A stretch of 64,000 nt of DNA from Cephalotrichum gorgonifer (taxonomy: Eukaryota > Ascomycota > Sordariomycetes > Microascales > Microascaceae). The notes under the pieces are model-generated. The model saw only the letters and a program-made list of their open reading frames with translations. It searched no databases and was not told the origin of the DNA. Below, piece by piece: positions 62,165 through 64,000 of this stretch; positions within the stretch are counted from its first letter, which is position 1; each line of letters starts with the position of its first letter. The stretch covers positions 666,420 to 730,419 of the forward strand of contig ONZQ02000009.1 of the NCBI GenBank assembly GCA_900312665.1. The letters are read 5' to 3'. Both the position numbers and the translations under genes were made by a program.

Positions 62165-63982
62165 CTACCTCCCCTTGTTGTCGGTAACTTGGTAATACCC
62201 CGGCGCATACTCCAGGAGCCACGACCTCTCTACCTTCGTAACGTCTCGTATAAAGATCTTCTTCGACGTCTCCAGTATCTCGTGAAAGATTACCCACTCT
62301 GCCTTGCGCGTGAACATGACCGAGTTCGGGTGAGCGTGCAGCACCACGTCCCCGCCGGCGCTCAGAAACGTCCCGTCGGGTTGCATCTTCGCCGCGTGAG
62401 CGAAGAACCCCGTCGTCAGGCACCGCCTAATCTGTTCCCCCGCCCTCGCGGGGTCCCGCCCGTTATCCATCTTCACGCCCGACGCCGGTTCGTCGACCCT
62501 CATATCTAGCCGCTGCAGGTACCTCTTCAGCTGCGCCCGGATACTGACGGCCCGATCCATGGATTTGTAGTTTAGGTGGTTCTCGTGGCAGAACTTAGAC
62601 CCCTGCTTCCCCACCGTCATGAAAGCCTGATAGGCGTTGAGGAGCGTCAGATGGTCGCCCTCGTCGGCCGCGAACTTGGCCCTCGACTCCTCCATCTTCT
62701 TGCGCTCTCCCTCGTGGTGGAACCATACGTTCCCCCCGAGACTCGTCATCGCGGCTATCGTCAGCATCTCACTCAGGCATCCGAATGACGGCGCGGAGAG
62801 GAGCGCCTTCGCCATCATGGGCTCCAAGGCAAGCTCCGCCATCCTCTTCCCCAGTGGTGTCGTTAGCTTACCATCCTCGTCCAGCGCGCCGAGAGAGTAT
62901 AGGAGTTCCAGCGCCTTAACCATGATCTCAGAGGGTGGGGCGCTGAGATAGTCGAAGCGTAGGACGTTGTCTATCCCCAACGCCTTGAGCTGCAGGACGA
63001 TGGGCGCGAGGTTACTTCGCTGCATCTCAGGTGTGTTCGCCTCCGGTAGCTCATCGTAGTCCCCCTTCGTATAGAGTCTAAAGCATTTCCCCGGCTTCGT
63101 CCGGCCGGCCCGGCCGGCGCGTTGCGCGGCGGAGGCCTTTGACGTCGGCGTAACAACGAGGGAGTCGATCGCCGTTTTCGGATTGTAGGCGCGGATCTTA
63201 ACGAATCCGCAGTCGACGACGTAGACGATCCCGTCTATCGTGACGGAGGCTTCGGCTATGTTGGTTGCGAAGACGACCTTTCGCGTGTTCGCGGGCGTCT
63301 CCTGAAAGATGTACATTTGTTGCTCTGTTGTTAAGCCAGCGTATAGTGGTAGAGGGAGCAGTAGCTGCTTTTGCTCGCCAAGGCCATCGACCTGTTCCCT
63401 CACTGCCTCCAGGGCGTCATCTATTTCCTCCCGCCCTGTCAAGAATACCAGGATGTCGCCGTCCTGCTCCCGGCTATGGATATCGACCACGGTTTTGACG
63501 GCCCTTTGAACGTAGTCTTCCGTTGGTGCCTCCAAGTAGAGAATATCGATGGGGTATGACCTCCCTTGAACACTAAGGGTTACAACCTCCTTCTCCTCGT
63601 CTTCCTTTGTAGATGGGCCCCCGTCCCCGGGAAGCTGCGGAACGGCGAAGAACTTGATGAAGTGCTCGGCCTGTATGGTCGCGCTACTAATGATTACGCG
63701 CAAGTCGGGACGGCGTTTCAGTATCTTCTTCAGAAGTCCGAGGAGGATATCGGTGCTGATGGACCTCTCGTGTGCCTCGTCCACCATGATGACCGAGTAT
63801 TGGGTGAGAAGCGGGTTCATCATGGCCTCGCGGATGAGGAGCCCGTCTGTGAGGAATTTTATGCGTGTTGAAGCCGAGGTGGCATCTTCAAAGCGGACAG
63901 AGTATCCCACTTCTTTTCCGACCTCACAGCCGACCTCTTCGGCCACCCTCATGGCTATAGTCGTAGCAGCTACCCGGCGAGG
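62165..63982 (-). CDS. DHX35: DEAH-box RNA helicase, DHX35-type (5' end outside the window)
   Basis: This last exon encodes 605 residues; upstream exons, including the P-loop (motif I), lie beyond 64000. The exon begins after a CTGTAG acceptor at 63983-63985, with a GCTAAC branch point just upstream, and reads PRRVAATTIAMRVAEE (motif Ia) in phase 0. Then come TDGLLIREAM (Ib), DEAH in VDEAHERS (II), SAT (III), ILVFLTGREEID (IV), ATNIAEASVTIDG (V) and QRAGRAGRTKPGKC (VI). The helicase-associated and OB-fold domains follow, to WLLEYAPGYYQ at the C-terminus. AYNPKTAIDSLVV after VDCGFVKIR matches the DHX35 branch rather than Prp2, Prp16, Prp22 or Prp43. DHX35 is linked to spliceosomal C-complex in animals; the role in fungi is not settled. 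Motif V has Ala where Thr is more usual (AEAS versus AETS). Confidence 0.92.
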   Translation of the reverse strand, partial: PRRVAATTIAMRVAEEVGCEVGKEVGYSVRFEDATSASTRIKFLTDGLLIREAMMNPLLTQYSVIMVDEAHERSISTDILLGLLKKILKRRPDLRVIISSATIQAEHFIKFFAVPQLPGDGGPSTKEDEEKEVVTLSVQGRSYPIDILYLEAPTEDYVQRAVKTVVDIHSREQDGDILVFLTGREEIDDALEAVREQVDGLGEQKQLLLPLPLYAGLTTEQQMYIFQETPANTRKVVFATNIAEASVTIDGIVYVVDCGFVKIRAYNPKTAIDSLVVTPTSKASAAQRAGRAGRTKPGKCFRLYTKGDYDELPEANTPEMQRSNLAPIVLQLKALGIDNVLRFDYLSAPPSEIMVKALELLYSLGALDEDGKLTTPLGKRMAELALEPMMAKALLSAPSFGCLSEMLTIAAMTSLGGNVWFHHEGERKKMEESRAKFAADEGDHLTLLNAYQAFMTVGKQGSKFCHENHLNYKSMDRAVSIRAQLKRYLQRLDMRVDEPASGVKMDNGRDPARAGEQIRRCLTTGFFAHAAKMQPDGTFLSAGGDVVLHAHPNSVMFTRKAEWVIFHEILETSKKIFIRDVTKVERSWLLEYAPGYYQVTDNKGR

Positions 63983-64000
63983 CTACAGGCCCTGTTAGCT

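Overview
This window comes from the nuclear genome of a filamentous ascomycete (Pezizomycotina). Its genes have short introns of roughly 55-140 bases with GTRNGT donors, CTAAC-like branch points and YAG acceptors. They encode typical fungal proteins: Ecl1, Crm1/Xpo1, Agx1, Vps29, shugoshin, Dad2 and a DHX35-type helicase. The class within Pezizomycotina cannot be fixed from the sequence alone. There are two runs of N, so this is draft assembly.

Layout. Positions 1 to about 29.4 kb are a gene desert with one convincing gene, the small zinc-binding Ecl1-family gene (8965-9438, minus). From 29.4 kb to the right edge lie ten genes. They are CRM1 exportin (29401-33354, minus, 11 exons, 1,080 aa), alanine-glyoxylate aminotransferase AGX1 (34398-35844, minus, 4 exons, 385 aa) and VPS29 (37171-37962, plus, 3 exons). 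Next come shugoshin (38525-40844, minus, 3 exons, 719 aa), DASH subunit DAD2 (43091-43652, plus, 3 exons, 136 aa) and a 733-aa protein with FELPGE motifs (45082-47391, plus). The last four are a type-B carboxylesterase (48284-50067, plus, 550 aa), a 370-aa single-pass membrane protein with a Ser/Thr/Pro-rich ectodomain (51006-52197, minus), a 760-aa proline-rich single-pass membrane protein (56757-59167, minus) and the 3' part of a DEAH-box helicase that runs off the right edge (62165-63982, minus). Each multi-exon model stays in frame across every junction proposed.

The genes are not one pathway. Shugoshin and Dad2 are divergent neighbours 2.2 kb apart and both act at centromeres or kinetochores during chromosome segregation. 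The FELPGE protein, next along, has features reminiscent of TPX2-type microtubule proteins. The others are housekeeping (nuclear export, retromer, glycine synthesis, RNA helicase) or cell-surface genes.

I found no intact transposon, rRNA, functional tRNA, CRISPR array or biosynthetic cluster, and no convincing new multi-gene system. The points most worth a second look are: a threonine at the leptomycin-reactive position of CRM1; loss of several metal-pocket residues in Vps29; a strong skew of the word ACTCGTA/TACGAGT towards the gene-poor flanks; a near-perfect 20-bp hairpin at 3917-3969; two back-to-back palindromes at 27416-27448; and an assembly gap at 18897 that looks like two unmerged contig ends.
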